A stretch of 64,000 bases of DNA. Source: Tilletia caries. Its lineage: Eukaryota; Basidiomycota; Exobasidiomycetes; Tilletiales; Tilletiaceae. Both the position numbers and the translations under genes were made by a program. Numbering within the stretch: the first letter of the stretch is position 1; each line of letters starts with the position of its first letter. Under the pieces are notes generated by a model. That model did not search any database, had not been told where the DNA came from, and was given only the letters and a program-made list of their open reading frames with translations. The DNA lies in assembly GCA_032718865.1 (NCBI GenBank), contig JALUTQ010000032.1, forward strand, positions 682,001-746,000, read 5' to 3'. Shown piece by piece: positions 13,364-25,600 of this stretch.

Positions 13364-14510
13364 TCAAGCCTGTTGGACTTCACTGTCCTGAGACTTGTGA
13401 GACCGAGCCCAGTGTACGAATTCGGGAACGTCCTGTACGATCTGTCCTGGCAAGCTGCTTTCGCTCAAGAAGAGCGGGATGGATCCGCGCGCATCGGATT
13501 GAGTTGCCATTCTGGGAAAAGGATATTTGAGGATTCGTAAGTATGAGAGACAAACTCATGGCCATTTTCAGGATGGAAGAGTATTACTCACTTCCAATGC
13601 GTCTCGGAGCCAGTGGAGCCACTGGCCTCGTATACAGCTTCGACACTGGCGTATGCTCCGCGGACGTAGCCTTTCTGCTCGGCCGCCTCGGGGTGGTTGA
13701 CCGGCACTTGGATGACGAGGAAGGAGCGGAGACCGCCGGCCTCGGAGGCGCTGGTAGGTAGCGATGTGTTGAGTTCGAGCGGCTGCTGCTGCTGAGACTC
13801 TGCGATGACGGCGCGGTGTGCGGGCGAGAAGGGAGCGGCGTGGGGTGGAAGATCGACTGTGATCATCAGCTCGAGGAAGTCGCGGTTCTGAATGTGGGTT
13901 TTTTAAAGAAGCTGTCAAGGTCAGTGCTAAGCTATCTTCGAAGTGCGTAACGCCCCAGTCCAGGAACTCACAGCAGTGACCATGGGCAGCTGGTACGAGT
14001 TCAGGATCACGCTTGTCGTCCCGTCTTTGATGTTCTCGATTGTCTTGGTGTCGATGAGCGCAGGGATGTAGTCCATCTCGTTCGTGTTATGGTTCAACAG
14101 CAAACCATTCCGGAAGTCGTCAAAGGTGATATCGGTGCCGGCAACGGGGTGGATCTGGGTAATTCGCAAAGACACTGATCAGCGCATGGGGATAACAAGG
14201 GACAGAGGGGCAAATGGCACGGGAGGAAAAGACGTACCGATTCGCGCATGTGCCAGCTGCACTTTCCGGGCCTGCCGCTCATACCGCTCTTCTTGGAGCG
14301 TGTGTGGACAGGTCCGCCGTCAGCGGGGGCGTGCTTCGCATTGAAGACCTTGCCCTTGGACCAGGAGTCGGTGGAGGCGATGATGTCGAAAGCGTCCTCG
14401 ATGAGCTGGGTTGTGAGCTTGCGGACAGCGTCCTCGCCACCCTCAGCAGTGGGCGAGTACTGGGCGGGAGCAAGAGGCTCGATGGAGAACAGCGGGTTGG
14501 TTGACGACAT
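13364..14510 (-). CDS. DUF3074 / START-like domain protein, 299 aa
   Basis: Four exons: 14510-14238, 14154-13972, 13887-13592 and 13511-13364, all with GT-AG borders and consistent phases. Family features, from my knowledge of DUF3074 proteins, are a Trp-containing segment before IHPVAGTDITFDDFRNGLL, then NHNTNEMDYI, then a NRDFLELMITVDL strand. The last exon begins MATQSDARGSIPLF and runs to PGQIVQDVPEFVHW, resembling the conserved C-terminal motif of the family. Without exon 4 the reading stops a few bases into the intron after THWK, so an automated call could truncate the protein. START-like folds bind lipids or other hydrophobic ligands; no ligand can be inferred. Confidence 0.75.
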
Positions 14511-15578
14511 CTTGTCTTTCTAAGCTCTTTGGGACGTGTGTAAGGCAGTCAGTCTGGAGGTACAGATGGAGGTGAGTGTGCAAGTCACATCCCTGCTCCG
14601 CCGTATACGTACTTCATGCTCGGTCCTGCTACTCATCCTCCTCGAGCTCCGCATCGAACCACTTTCTTCCTCTTGCTCACAGGCCACAGCTCAGCGCTCA
14701 GGCGCTCAGACGCTCAGGAGAGCCGAGACACGGGAACGACGCCGATGCAATGCTCGCATCGCTCATCGGGAGACGTGGTGAAGGTCCCCGACTCCCCGTG
14801 CGTTCATCTCTGGCCGTTGAGGAGGGTGGGACGTGAGGGAACCGTTTCCATCGCAGCTTCAGAATTCAGAGACCTGACCGCTTTCCTCTCTCCCTCTGAC
14901 TTCCCCTAGCAACCGTCGTCGCTGTTACCTGACTGCTGCCTCAAGCGAAAGGGTTGGCGCTTGGCTCTCGCTCAGGTGCACCGCCGTGTGTGCATCCTAC
15001 ATCACAGCTAGTGTCCCCATAGCACACCGGTTCCCGACAAAAGAGAGTCGTCGACGGGACGCTGCGTTCGGTCTCTTTGAGGTCAGGCCGCGGATCAAGC
15101 GAACCAATCCGTGCTCGCAGTCTGGCTGCTGTAGGCGATACCTGATCTTCAACATCCATGCCAGATGGGCTTATTTCTCCAGGAACACGACCTAGACACT
15201 GAGAGCAGGCGCACAGGCGCACTCTGGAGCATAGCGGCTGACGTTGCTCACCTTCTCTCTCTCTCGTTTCTGTTTTTCTGAATGCCAGTGATCTATCTTC
15301 TCGGCCCTCGCTGACCTTCCTCCGCCCTTCCCACCACCATCATTCTCCAGCTCACCCTCTTCCTTTTTCCATCAGCCCTTGCTTTGATTTCTATCTAGAC
15401 GCCTTGACGGCTCTGACATTTCAAGTTTTCCAACCACACCCGGATTTACAACCTCGACGGTCTGTAAAGACGCTCCCTGTGGCGACGTCTGCTTCCACCT
15501 ACTTTTCTACTATTCGCTTCCCAAGCGCAGGCCCGCTTTTCCACCAAGTAGCCCATCATTCGCCATTCACAGCATGAG
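14511..15578. promoter_or_regulatory. Divergent promoter region
   Basis: About 1.07 kb between the starts of the DUF3074 gene (-) and the membrane-protein gene (+). CT-rich tracts at about 15250-15400 suit a leader or core promoter of the + gene. A short GCTCAGGC-type repetition lies near 14690-14720. No gene is supported. Confidence 0.4.
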
Positions 15579-18500
15579 ATGTCAGGATCCACTTTCATCC
15601 CCTACACCGAGTGTAATGCAGCAGGACCGTCGCGTGCGGAGCCTCACCACCTACGATCTTGCCCATGTCATTGTCATGCCTCGCGAGGCCAACGGAGCCA
15701 CCTCCACCCTTCTTTCACCAACATTGTCAAGACCGAGTCATCGCAGGTCTCCAACACTCCATCACCAACAATGCACAGGCTTCAGCGAGTCCAAACCTCA
15801 CCGCTTGCCTCTCTCCCACGCCACCAAGGCTATCCTCGTTCGGGCTATTCAAAGATCAAAGAAAGCATCCCGACACATTCCTTCCTCCGTTCACGCAACT
15901 CTGCAACCTTCATCAGGCTCAGCGCCATCGTTGTCATCGTCCTCTCTCTCCTCGCTCAAACTGCTAGTGCTCTGCCGTCAAAAATGGAGTACGTTGAGCG
16001 GGCGCAAGTCCAAGCCCAAGTCCAAGCTCGCCACAACAGCTTCTCGCTCGAGGACAACGCCCAAGGCCCGATCACCAGCTCCCCTTTGGGCTCCCTCTCC
16101 CCGCCTGTCGGCTCCGTACATTTTTCCCGGAACGCAGCAGACCTCTCCGCCGTCACCCTCCAACGACGTAGAGTTCTTGCAAGAGGGCAATCCCTCGACA
16201 GAACTTCGGCTAGAAACCTGCTCGACAGCTATTGGCCTGGGCCTCCGAGCATGTCACGAGGACTTGATGCCAGCTTCGATCTTGACGCGCGGGAGCTTGC
16301 GCAACCGCAACTGGAACACCAGATATCAACCTATTCGCGACACAACCACCAAGCAGTCAGATCTGCGAGAGCTCAGGGACAACATAGAGTGGATCGATCT
16401 CGGACCGGGTCACATGATCAGGAGGAGAGATCTTATGAGATCCTAGGTCTGGTACGTGCGACAGATTCTGATGATTCCTTGCTGTCAACGCCAGAGCCAC
16501 CCTCTGACAGTAAGCGTTTACCATTTAGCAGATTGACCGACGTGACGAAATTGCGACCAAACAGACCAATTCGACGCAGCTGGACAAGCTTCCACAGACC
16601 AAGAACGGAACGACGGGCATTCCCGGATCCACAGGTGTTCTCAGTCCTCTTCCTCCCCTCCTTGCCGTCGATCCAAATCCGTCCTCGGCTCTCAGCAAGG
16701 CCAATCCACACTGGATGCTGTTCTACGGTAGCCATGTCCAGGACAACGGAGCGTCAGAAGCGGGCGTCTTTGCCGTCAACGTAGACTCACAGTCGCAGAG
16801 CATCGACGCTATGTCAGATTCGCACAGTCCCACTTCAAGTCCTGTACAGCCTGGACCCCTCGCTCCGGCACGGTTCTTCAGTTTCCAAGCTCCTGCTAAT
16901 GACGCATCCCCTCAAAGCTTCCACGACTGGCTGTCAAATCTAGGCGGCGAAGCTGGCGCTGCCGGATCAGAACAACAGGGAGGCGCATCTGTGTCTCCAG
17001 ACGGTTCCGGTGCACAAATGCCAGCATGGGGGCCCAATCCACTGGTCAATCCGGCCGATGCCGCAGGAAATGTAGGAGGATCACCGACGAACGATCCTGT
17101 TCCAGCCTCGGGTTCAGCACTTGCGCCAAGTTCCAACACAGCGGGCGCGGCACCGCCCGCTTCTGTTGCCACTGTGGCGCCAACCGCTCAGCCCGAGCCT
17201 ACCATGGTCACTCCTCCTGTATCGATCGGAGATCCCACGGATTCTGGTCTTACCTCTACATTCACCCCGCGAACGTTCCCCTCCCGCTCTGCCTCGTCCA
17301 CCGCAGCAGCACCGACCAATGGTACCGGTCCGCCTCCACCTGTGACAGAAGACAGCCAGGACCATCCCCGCAGACACATTGCTGCCATCGTCCTCGGCAC
17401 TTTTGCCGGAGCTGCCTTTGTCGTCATCCTTGGCGCGTACGCGTACAGGCAGAGGAAACAACAGACCGACCGGGCATCGATCCACAGCGGTGAAGATGAT
17501 CCATACACGAGTACGTCTGGTGGATACGTCCGGACATGGTCGCAACGGCGGAGAGGAGAGATGGGTAGTTCCTATCCGGCTGATTTGGAGAAGGGCAAGA
17601 TGTCGCCTTCTGACGATCGGTTCTCGCTGGTAGATGATCTGCCTCCTGTCCCACCCAAGGCTCGTTCCATTGTCTCTACCATCCGGGCCGTTCCTCGAGG
17701 TCAGAGCATGGCTGAGCGACGTGGGTCGCTACCGCTGCTACCAGAGCTCGAAGTGTCGCCGAGGACCCGGATGCAGGAGCTGAGCAACCTCGCAAAGCCA
17801 AGGAGCCCGCCCGCTGTTGTCCCTGCTCAGAAGCGGGTGCCAGTACCAGCAGCCGGCTCCCTCGGTAGTCGGACCAACACACTCTCGGCCTCGTCATCAG
17901 AGGGTTACTCCAGCGACGACTACACCTCTGTTGCTGAGTATCAAAGTACTCGGAGAAGCACGGCGAGCACACAAAGCCCTAAAAGCGACCATGTCCGGCC
18001 AGGCTTGGCACGCGGCATCTCGAAGCAAAGCGACGACCGCGGCTCGCTGTCGGGACAGAGTAAAGTATCGCACATCTCATACCCATTCCTCTCCGCCATG
18101 CACAGAGGAAGGTCGATTGCGAGCGTCGGCTCACCACTCGTGTCTAGGGATGACTCGGCCATCATGACGACGGCCTCTCCGAACTTGAGAAGCATGGGAA
18201 CGATGTCGGATAAGACCGGTCGTCTGCTGCGCAATCTGAAGACCCGATCTTCGCCCACCATGTCCGGGCTGTCGGTGGTCCACCCATCGATGTCCGAGGT
18301 TATGGCCCAAGGTGACCAGCCAGAATCGCCATATATGGGCAGCGTCGCATCGGGACCGACGGCCTCCCTCGATTCAAGACACGAGGGTGCAACGACCGAG
18401 GCCATGCAGACCTTACGGAACGCCGTCTTCCCCCTCCCACCCACCCGAACTTTCGACCCGAACCTCCTGACTCCGCTCGACGGATCATCATCGGTACCGC

Positions 18501-18913
18501 GCAAGCAGTCCGGCGGCAGCGGCGGTGTGCAACGAACGCCGAGTCTGGCAGGTATTGGTGCAGGTTTCCGCTATGGCTCGGCCGCCCGGCATTTCATCTC
18601 CCTGCTCGCGGGACCTGTACTGGCGGGACATGGCAAGGCCAACTCAACGTCGTCAGCCTCCTCGAACGCGGCACATCAACAACAGCAGCAGCAGCAGATG
18701 AAACCACCCGCGACGCCCATGACGTTCACTTCGCCCATGTTCCCTTGGGATCCGAGTGGGACCTTCGTCAGTCCAAATCCGCAAGTCCAGACGCCTCGGC
18801 CGGAAGTGAAGGAGACAGCGAGAAGGTCGCGCGGAGAGATGGAGCAGGCACCGGCAACGGCATCAGCTAAACAGCAACGGGCCTCCCAACTGCGCGTTAC
18901 CAATCTGGAATGA
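15579..18913 (+). CDS. Ser/Pro-rich single-pass plasma-membrane-type protein
   Basis: Two exons, 15579-16451 and 16532-18913, phase 0; 1,084 aa, or 1,020 aa if the ATG at 15771 is used. A hydrophobic segment (IRLSAIVVIVLSLLAQTASA) lies about 50 residues after the ATG at 15771 and looks like a signal sequence or anchor. After an extracellular-type Ser/Thr/Pro/Gly-rich region comes one strong transmembrane helix (AAIVLGTFAGAAFVVILGAY, about residue 575-600), then a basic stop-transfer YRQRKQQ and a long Ser-rich cytoplasmic tail. This architecture is shared by fungal cell-wall sensors and Mid2/Skg6-like proteins, but I see no diagnostic motif. The start codon is uncertain. Confidence 0.7.
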
Positions 18914-18914
18914 A

Positions 18915-18965
18915 GAACCAGAAGAAGAAGAAGAAGAAGAAGAAGAAGAAGAAGAAGAAGAAGAG
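18915..18965. repeat. (GAA)n microsatellite
   Basis: A run of AAG/GAA triplets starts immediately after the stop codon of the membrane-protein gene, in its 3' UTR. Length polymorphism is likely. Confidence 0.95.
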
Positions 18966-19339
18966 AAAAGCAACCCACCCACGCTCCCTACCCATACCCG
19001 CATCTGGTCCCTTTGAACCCTTGTCATCCTTCAGTTACATACATACTTGCCAATTGAATCTCATTTGATTGAAGTTGAGGTATGCAACCTCTTGCACCTT
19101 CCTGATGTCGGCCGTCGCGACCAGATCAGGTTTTCTTTCGAGCACTTCTGAGCCGGTGAGCGTCACGCAGCCTGCGTGTCGTCAAGCGTACGGACGTGAC
19201 GCGCTTGAATGGATGTACTGCTGGTTGAAGGACTGAGGTCGCAAGGGGACGTATGGAAGGAAATACACAAGTGGTTAAGGCTGTTCTGAATGTCGTGAAA
19301 AGCATCTGATCCTGATCGGAAAGCAAGGGTCGAAATGGG
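18966..19339. other. Convergent intergenic region
   Basis: 3' flanks of the membrane-protein gene (+) and the coiled-coil gene (-). No gene or repeat beyond the adjacent GAA run. Confidence 0.5.
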
Positions 19340-22018
19340 TTACGCCACCGGGACGGATTTATGCCTGCCCTGTTCCAACGCTCCGACGTCCGTCACCAGT
19401 CCCAAGCCAGCCTGCGGCTCAGCAGCGACGTCAGCCTTGTTCCCGTTCGCAAAACCCCTTCCGCCCCTGCCTCCTCCCCCTTCTTCGCTCCGGCCGTCAT
19501 CAAGCTCGGCCTCTTCCCCCTCCCCTCCGAATAAATCACTGACAGCCGCCTCCGTCTGTTCGAGCCGAATCTTGGTCTGCACAAGGGCTTCCTCCAGCTC
19601 ACCCGCCCGACGCTGCTCGTCGTGGAGCCGTTTTTGGAGCATCACATTCTCCACCCGGGCCGCCTCGGCGAGCTCCGTGTCCGCCTGTAGCTTCTCGATC
19701 ATCAGGAGGAGACGCTGTTCCGTGAGACCACCAGCGCCGAGACTTCCTCCTCCTCCCGTCACCGCGCCGCTGGTCGAACTTGGACTCATGGCGAATTTAG
19801 ATGGGCTGAGATAGCCAGCGGCCGAGGTCAACCGGGCCAGACCACTGCTGCCCTTTTCCAGTGACTCGGAAGGCGAAAGGGGCAAGCCGTCACCGCCGCC
19901 AAGGGATGTATCATCCGATCCATCCTGGTTGAAGCCGTTCTGAATCGATTCGCGGAAGAAGCCCATCTGGCGCAGCTGCTCCAAGTTGAGCGGCTCGTTG
20001 AACAACATCGTCGACCGCCGTCCGGGCACCGCACTAGGTGAAGTGGGCAAGTTGAAGAGGACATCCTCGATGTCAAAGAGGTTATCGCATTCTTCATCGT
20101 CCTCATCCTTGCCTTCCCCGTCGTCGCCGTCAATACTTCGCTTAGGCGACCAGGACCCGCCCGGCGCCTTCCCGCTCGTCGTGCTGCTGACCTCGTCCAT
20201 AGCAGAGGCTGCCAATGCTGCCGAATGCGATACGTCCGCCTCGCTGCCGTCGAAGTTTTGCTGCCGCATGAGAGGCGTGGACGCATTGGTGCCAATCACC
20301 TCTTCAGCCTCCACCTCCCCATCCTCGCCAACGGGATGCATCTTAAGCATCATCGACTTCAGGGACTCTCTCCTTCTCCCAATCTGGACACTCAACCGCT
20401 TGCTCGTCCGCCGCGAGTCGCCTTCATTCTGCTTGGCCAGCCAGTCGGTGAGCCCGTCCAGACGACCCTGTAGGGTCCCCAGGATGACGAGACGGAGCTG
20501 GGCGTTGATCGATTTTTGCTCGAGGGTGCTCCTTTTCGCTTGGGCGAGCGAGAATTCTAGGTTCTCTCGCTCTTCGCGGCCCTCTTCTTCCCAGAGCGAG
20601 CGTTGAGCCTCAACCTGACCGATAGTAAGTCGTTGGAAGTCTTCCAGATCGGACTCGCGCGCGGCAACTTGTTCGGAGAGCAGGCCGAGTTGTGTGCGCA
20701 GGTTCACATTCTCGTCTTCGAGGTCGGAGACTGTGTCCTGGGCAGCCTCCAACTTTGCGCGAAGAGCATTTAACTCAGCGAGCTGTAATGAAATAGAGAA
20801 TAGGAAGAAACAAACGCGTTAATGAATCGACATTTTGTCAGGGAGGGAACGGTATGTATGCCTCACCTTTTCCCGCCATGCTTCTTCTAACCGCAAGCCG
20901 AGCTGTCGCAGCTCTTCCGGACTGTTCTCAGTCCTAAGCACATGTCGAGCGTCTGCGAAGCGCATGATATCCTCTGCCAACTGATCTTCGTCAATTTCCC
21001 GACGTGGCAGACGGGATCGCCCATCGAGGTCGTCATTCTGCGCAGAGGAAGTGGTGGACGTTGCGTTCGAGCTGCGGGTCCGCAGGTTGGACATTATGGT
21101 CGCAAAGGGCGAGAACGCCGAGGCCTTGCGGGAGGGAGGTTCTGGAGTCATGTGAATGTTGGCTGACAACCCGCCCGCTGCTGGGCCTGGTGAAGACGGA
21201 GAGGTGGGCTGCATGAAGAAGCTGGGAGCGAGTGAATTGCGCGAATTGCGCCCGCCGCTGTTGCTGGAGGAAGCACTGTCTGGACCTGTATTGGCAGATG
21301 AGACCGCCATTGGATTTGAGCCAAGGGAGAGCCGAGGGAATGCTGAAGGAGATGAGGTTTCGGAAGTGACGGGCGCCACAGATGAGGCAGAACGATCGGC
21401 AGTGACCGGTGCCCCTTGTGGTGTGGGAGGAGCGGTACTAGACCCACTTCGGAGGAGGCCCCAAAACAAGGGACGGCGCGTTGCTGAAGGTGACGAAGGT
21501 CCTGAAGTAGACGTCGGCCGGGAGCCTGAGTCGGCGTCAACAGAAAGTCGCGACGGCTCCGGACCGATCTCCGCAGCTGTTGCTGGAGTGGGAGTCGCGT
21601 CGCCTGGCAATCCTGCTCCAGCTTCCGAAACCGATGTATCCGCACCGATCCGAGGGGTGTGTTCAGCAGCAGCGAGATCTTCCCCTGCCGCTGCAGCGTT
21701 ACTGTCTCCGCCAGCGCGAGCGAGCAGAGATGACCGTTTGACGACAGGAGTACCGAGCGGGTCCGAATAGGAATCAGGGAGAGGGATGGAGTGTGACTTG
21801 GGCGAGATGTCTTCCAGCGCCGGTTGCTGAAGAAGTAGGAGCTCAGCCTGAGGCGGCGGTACTGGCGCGGACGCTCCGTCGTCAATGTGAATGTCGTCGA
21901 ACTCGTCGTCGTCGAGGACGAGCGCTGGACTGGGACTGGCACCAGTGGCAGTCCCTTCGCTGTCCGTGATCGCTGTGGATATCGATGAAACCTCTTCTGG
22001 GCTCGAGACCGACGCCAT
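19340..22018 (-). CDS. Coiled-coil protein with disordered N-terminus, 864 aa
   Basis: Two exons, 22018-20867 and 20782-19340, separated by an 84-nt phase-0 intron. The first 350 residues are Ser/Pro/Ala-rich and disordered, with an acidic patch (DDDEFDDIHIDD). A conserved-looking block follows (DEDQLAEDIMRFADARHVL, then EELRQLGLRLEEAW), running across the intron into a heptad-patterned coiled coil (about residues 365-470). A second coiled coil near 700-790 is followed by a Gly/Glu-rich tail. I do not recognise the family; a scaffold or septation/trafficking adaptor is possible but not shown. A copia element sits 376 bp upstream of the ATG. Confidence 0.8.
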
Positions 22019-22394
22019 GACTGTCCGTGCGTTCGTTGGCGGGCGAATAAGTGAGCAGTTGATGTTGATGTGTTATCCTGGATCTATCTCGCTGCTGTCT
22101 GAAGTCTGAAGAGGAGTGCGTGCTGGTGTCACCGAAGGAAAGAATGAATGGCCTGGGGGTGCCATACACCGTGCTGGCTGGGGGTGAGCAAGACACGGTC
22201 TGACTGCCTGGAACCGCTTTGACCGCGCGCAACTCACCTGCCTCTCTTCCTTTCTCTTCCTCTCGGTCGCTGCTGTAACACGGCCGTCTGTTCGTCTCCC
22301 TGTCTGTGTCTCTGTCCCTGCAGCGGGAGTAGTCCGTCAGTTCCAGCGGAGGACGGGGGCGGAGACCAGAGCCCGCATTCGGAGCGGTGTATCA
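22019..22394. promoter_or_regulatory. Upstream region of the coiled-coil gene, interrupted by a copia insertion
   Basis: 376 bp between the ATG at 22018 (-) and the retrotransposon. The original promoter may have been longer, because the element has separated it from sequence now beyond 27990. TATCA at 22390-22394 is the left target duplication. Confidence 0.5.
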
Positions 22395-22669
22395 AGTTGT
22401 GATCTAGGGCAGCCGTGGGCCGTGGGAAGGAAGTGGAGGAGCTATGCGTGGGAACATCGAAGTGGCAGTTCACCCAAAACTAGAAGACAATGTACACACT
22501 CTTTTGATCTTTTCTTCTTCTCTAAATCAACCAACTCATAAGTCTTCTACCCGTTCACAAGAGAGCCAGCTGCTCTCCATACCCTTACCGTAGTCACAAC
22601 GGTGAGTGGTCATGGAGCCACTGTGTTGAGACGGTGATGCTGACCATAGCATCTCCTCGATTCACAACT
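22395..22669 (+). repeat. 5' LTR of the copia element
   Basis: 275 bp and nearly identical to 27708-27984. It should contain the element promoter. It lies between the coiled-coil gene (reading left) and the RasGEF gene 3' end, so it could affect transcription of either. Confidence 0.96.
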
Positions 22670-22684
22670 GGTTATGAGCCCAGA
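22670..22684 (+). promoter_or_regulatory. Primer-binding site matching the initiator-tRNA anticodon arm
   Basis: GGTTATGAGCCCAG begins at the first base after the LTR. Its reverse complement, CTGGGCTCATAACC, matches the anticodon stem-loop of initiator methionine tRNA, not its 3' end. This is the half-tRNA priming arrangement known for Drosophila copia and yeast Ty5. Confidence 0.8.
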
Positions 22685-25600
22685 TACTCAAGCAGCAGAA
22701 CTAGTCACCATGTCCGACAACACCACCTCAAACCAGACGCCGAGCGCACCGGAGCGCGATGATGCAGGCATCTCGGCTTCGGCGGCTAGGATTGAGGTTC
22801 TTGTCGAGCAGTACGTGGCCATGTTCGGCATGAGCCGCATGGAGGCGTACGACCATGTCACCGCCATGTGGTTCAAAGCTCTCGCCGATACATCCGGAGC
22901 TGTGTCGGTTGGCGCAACAAAGTCGGAGCCAGGCAAAAAAAATGGATGGATAGCAGGTCGATCCCAGCTGGGCGAGCAGCAGAAGACGTTCACCCAACTG
23001 GTGAAGCTGCGTGGACGAGACAATTGGCACATATGGAGGTTGCACTTCACCTCGCACTTGGCCTCGGTTTTCCACGGCCCAAGACCACTTGGAAGGCCTC
23101 GAGCACGATGACGGGTTTTCCAGCATCATGGACGTCAAAACCCCCGGCTACAACAATGAGCTCGACATTGCTCTCGGAACCCTCCTTGTCAGCACGATCA
23201 CGGACGCCGCGTTGAGTCCTATCTTCGCCATCCAGCGTGCTGGAGAACAGCGGGGATCGGTGCTGTACGCAGTAATCCGTAAGCACTACGAATGGTGCGA
23301 CGACGCCACGATCCAGGAGATCCAGACGACCCTGGCTACCCTCAAGCAGGGTACGCATTCCATCACGGAGCTCAATCAGACTCTGGAAGTGTGGTTCTCG
23401 AAGGCCATGGGAGCCGGTCTGGTCATGAACGAATCGCAGAAGGTCAATTACCTGTTCGGAGCCCTGGACTCCAAATATGATCCTTGGGTCATGACGCAGA
23501 ACTCCATCCGATCAGGCGTCCCTGAACATATACGCTCAAGCTACGACCACCAGATGGCGCTACTACTCGGAGAAGAGGCACGCCGGGCACGAGGAAACCA
23601 AAACCTGTCGGCTCGCGCTTTCGCTATCGCTTTGCACGGATCAGTAGGCCCCTCGCAGTCTTCATCGAGAGGAGGTCATTCGTCGTACAGAGGCCAAGGT
23701 CGGAAGTCGGGAGCCCATCGGCGGTCTACAAAGTGCCACAACTGCGATCAAGCTGGCCATTGGAAGAACGAGTGCCCGCAGCCTAAGCGCATTGGCAACG
23801 GAGAACCATCAAGCAAATAGGATGAGCCGGCGTCGGCCATTGCAATGTTCACAGGCGATGGTCCGTCGCTAGAAACCAGGTCTCAAGACTGGATCATCGA
23901 CAGCGGCGCCTCACACCACATGACCGGATCAAGACAGCTTTTTCTCATCTTGGAGGGAGTCTGGGTCGATCACGGTGCAAGTAGCTAGCGGGGATATGAT
24001 TGGGGTTGAAGGTAGAGGGACGGTGAAGATATGGGTCAAGGGCGACCGAGGATGGCGCGAAATGAAGCTACGGGACGCACTCCATGTTCCTGATCTGGCG
24101 GTGAATCTCATTTCGGTCCCATCACTCCAACGCCAAGGCTACACAACCATATTCGATGAGCAGGGTGCCCGGATTGAAGCCCCGTCTGGCACCACCTTCA
24201 TCGCCCAATTCGACAAGAGCACCGGAACCAGCATCATCCATGCTCGACCAGGAGCCTTAGCGGCCCTGGTGACGACAACCTCAGAGATCGACCAGCCGAC
24301 CATGGCGGACGGCTCTGGGCACGTTGAAACAGGAGGTGGTAGGGAGCCTAGCATCGCGCAGGCCGACCTAGGCCGTCCAAGCGCTGCTGATACCGCTACG
24401 GGCGGGACAGGGCGTGTTTCAGAAGAAGGGGTAGACCGCAGGGAGCGGGACCAAGCCAACTTGGGTCCATCGACCGCAGCTGACACCGTTGAAGGCGGGA
24501 CAGTGCGGGATAATGAAGGGGAGAGTGGCAGGGAGCACGGTCCTGCAAACCTGAACTCTCCGACCGCTGGCGATACCGCTGCAGGCGGGACGTGGCGGGA
24601 GGTTTTTAATGTGGCATCGGCGCCTTAGCCATTGTGGGCAAGCAGCTCTCGTTTGGTTCTTTCGGGCGGCCGGTGTGTCGAAGTTGCCCCCGCAAAAGGT
24701 GCGGGACATCCTCAAGCAGCTTCAGAAATGCGACACTTGCATCGAGTGCAAGATGACACGACTGCCATTTCCACACTCGCAGCATCGGTCGGACCACCAG
24801 CTTCAGCTTGTCCATGTCGACCTGATTGGACCGATTCGGTCGGACAGCCCTCTCAAGTACGTCCTCGTCATCGTCGACGACTTCTCGCGCAAGCAATGGG
24901 TCGTTGCGCTGATGGACAAGGCGTCCGCGCTGCGGCACTTACTGGGTTGAGTCACGGAACAGGAGCGTCAGACGGAGAGGCAGCTCAAGGTCCTGCGCAC
25001 CGATGGGGGAGGAGAGTTTGGATCTAAGGTGGCGGAGGAGTGGGCTGCTGGGAAGGGCATTGTGAGACAGTACACAGCGCCATACTCAAGCATGCAGAAC
25101 GGTGTGGTGGAGCGGACCAATCGGACCCTACAGGATCGAATGCGCACCATGCTGCAAGGCGCGAAGGCCCCGGCTTTCTTCTGGCCGTTGGCGATCGCTG
25201 CAGCGTCGTACACCCTCAATCGGACCCCACACAAGGCCATCGGCTACAAGATGCCCGAGCAGAAGTGGACCGGCAAGGTGGCAGACCTGAGTCTGTTACG
25301 GGTGTGGGGGGGTGCGTGTGTTGGATCAAGGTTCATCGGTCGGACGAAGGGAAGCTTCGGGCTCGGGGTGTTCGGGGAATGTTTACCGGCTACGACCAGC
25401 AACACAAGGCGTGGTTAGTCTGGACGCCCACCAACACCAACAAGCAATTCCACTGGTCAAGGGACGTGGTATTCGACGAGACCCGCTGCTTCTACGACGT
25501 TCTGCTCAGCCAGCAAACTGCAGGAGCTCCTGGCGCACATGAGCTCACTGAGCTGGATTGGAGCGACGTCAGCGGAGTCTCCCCCGTCGATGATGCCGTC

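Noticed and set aside
15574..16446. Alternative 290-aa frame overlapping exon 1 of the membrane-protein gene
   Set aside because: Only the frame starting at 15579 reaches the splice donor at 16452 in phase with the downstream exon; the other ends at a stop just before it.
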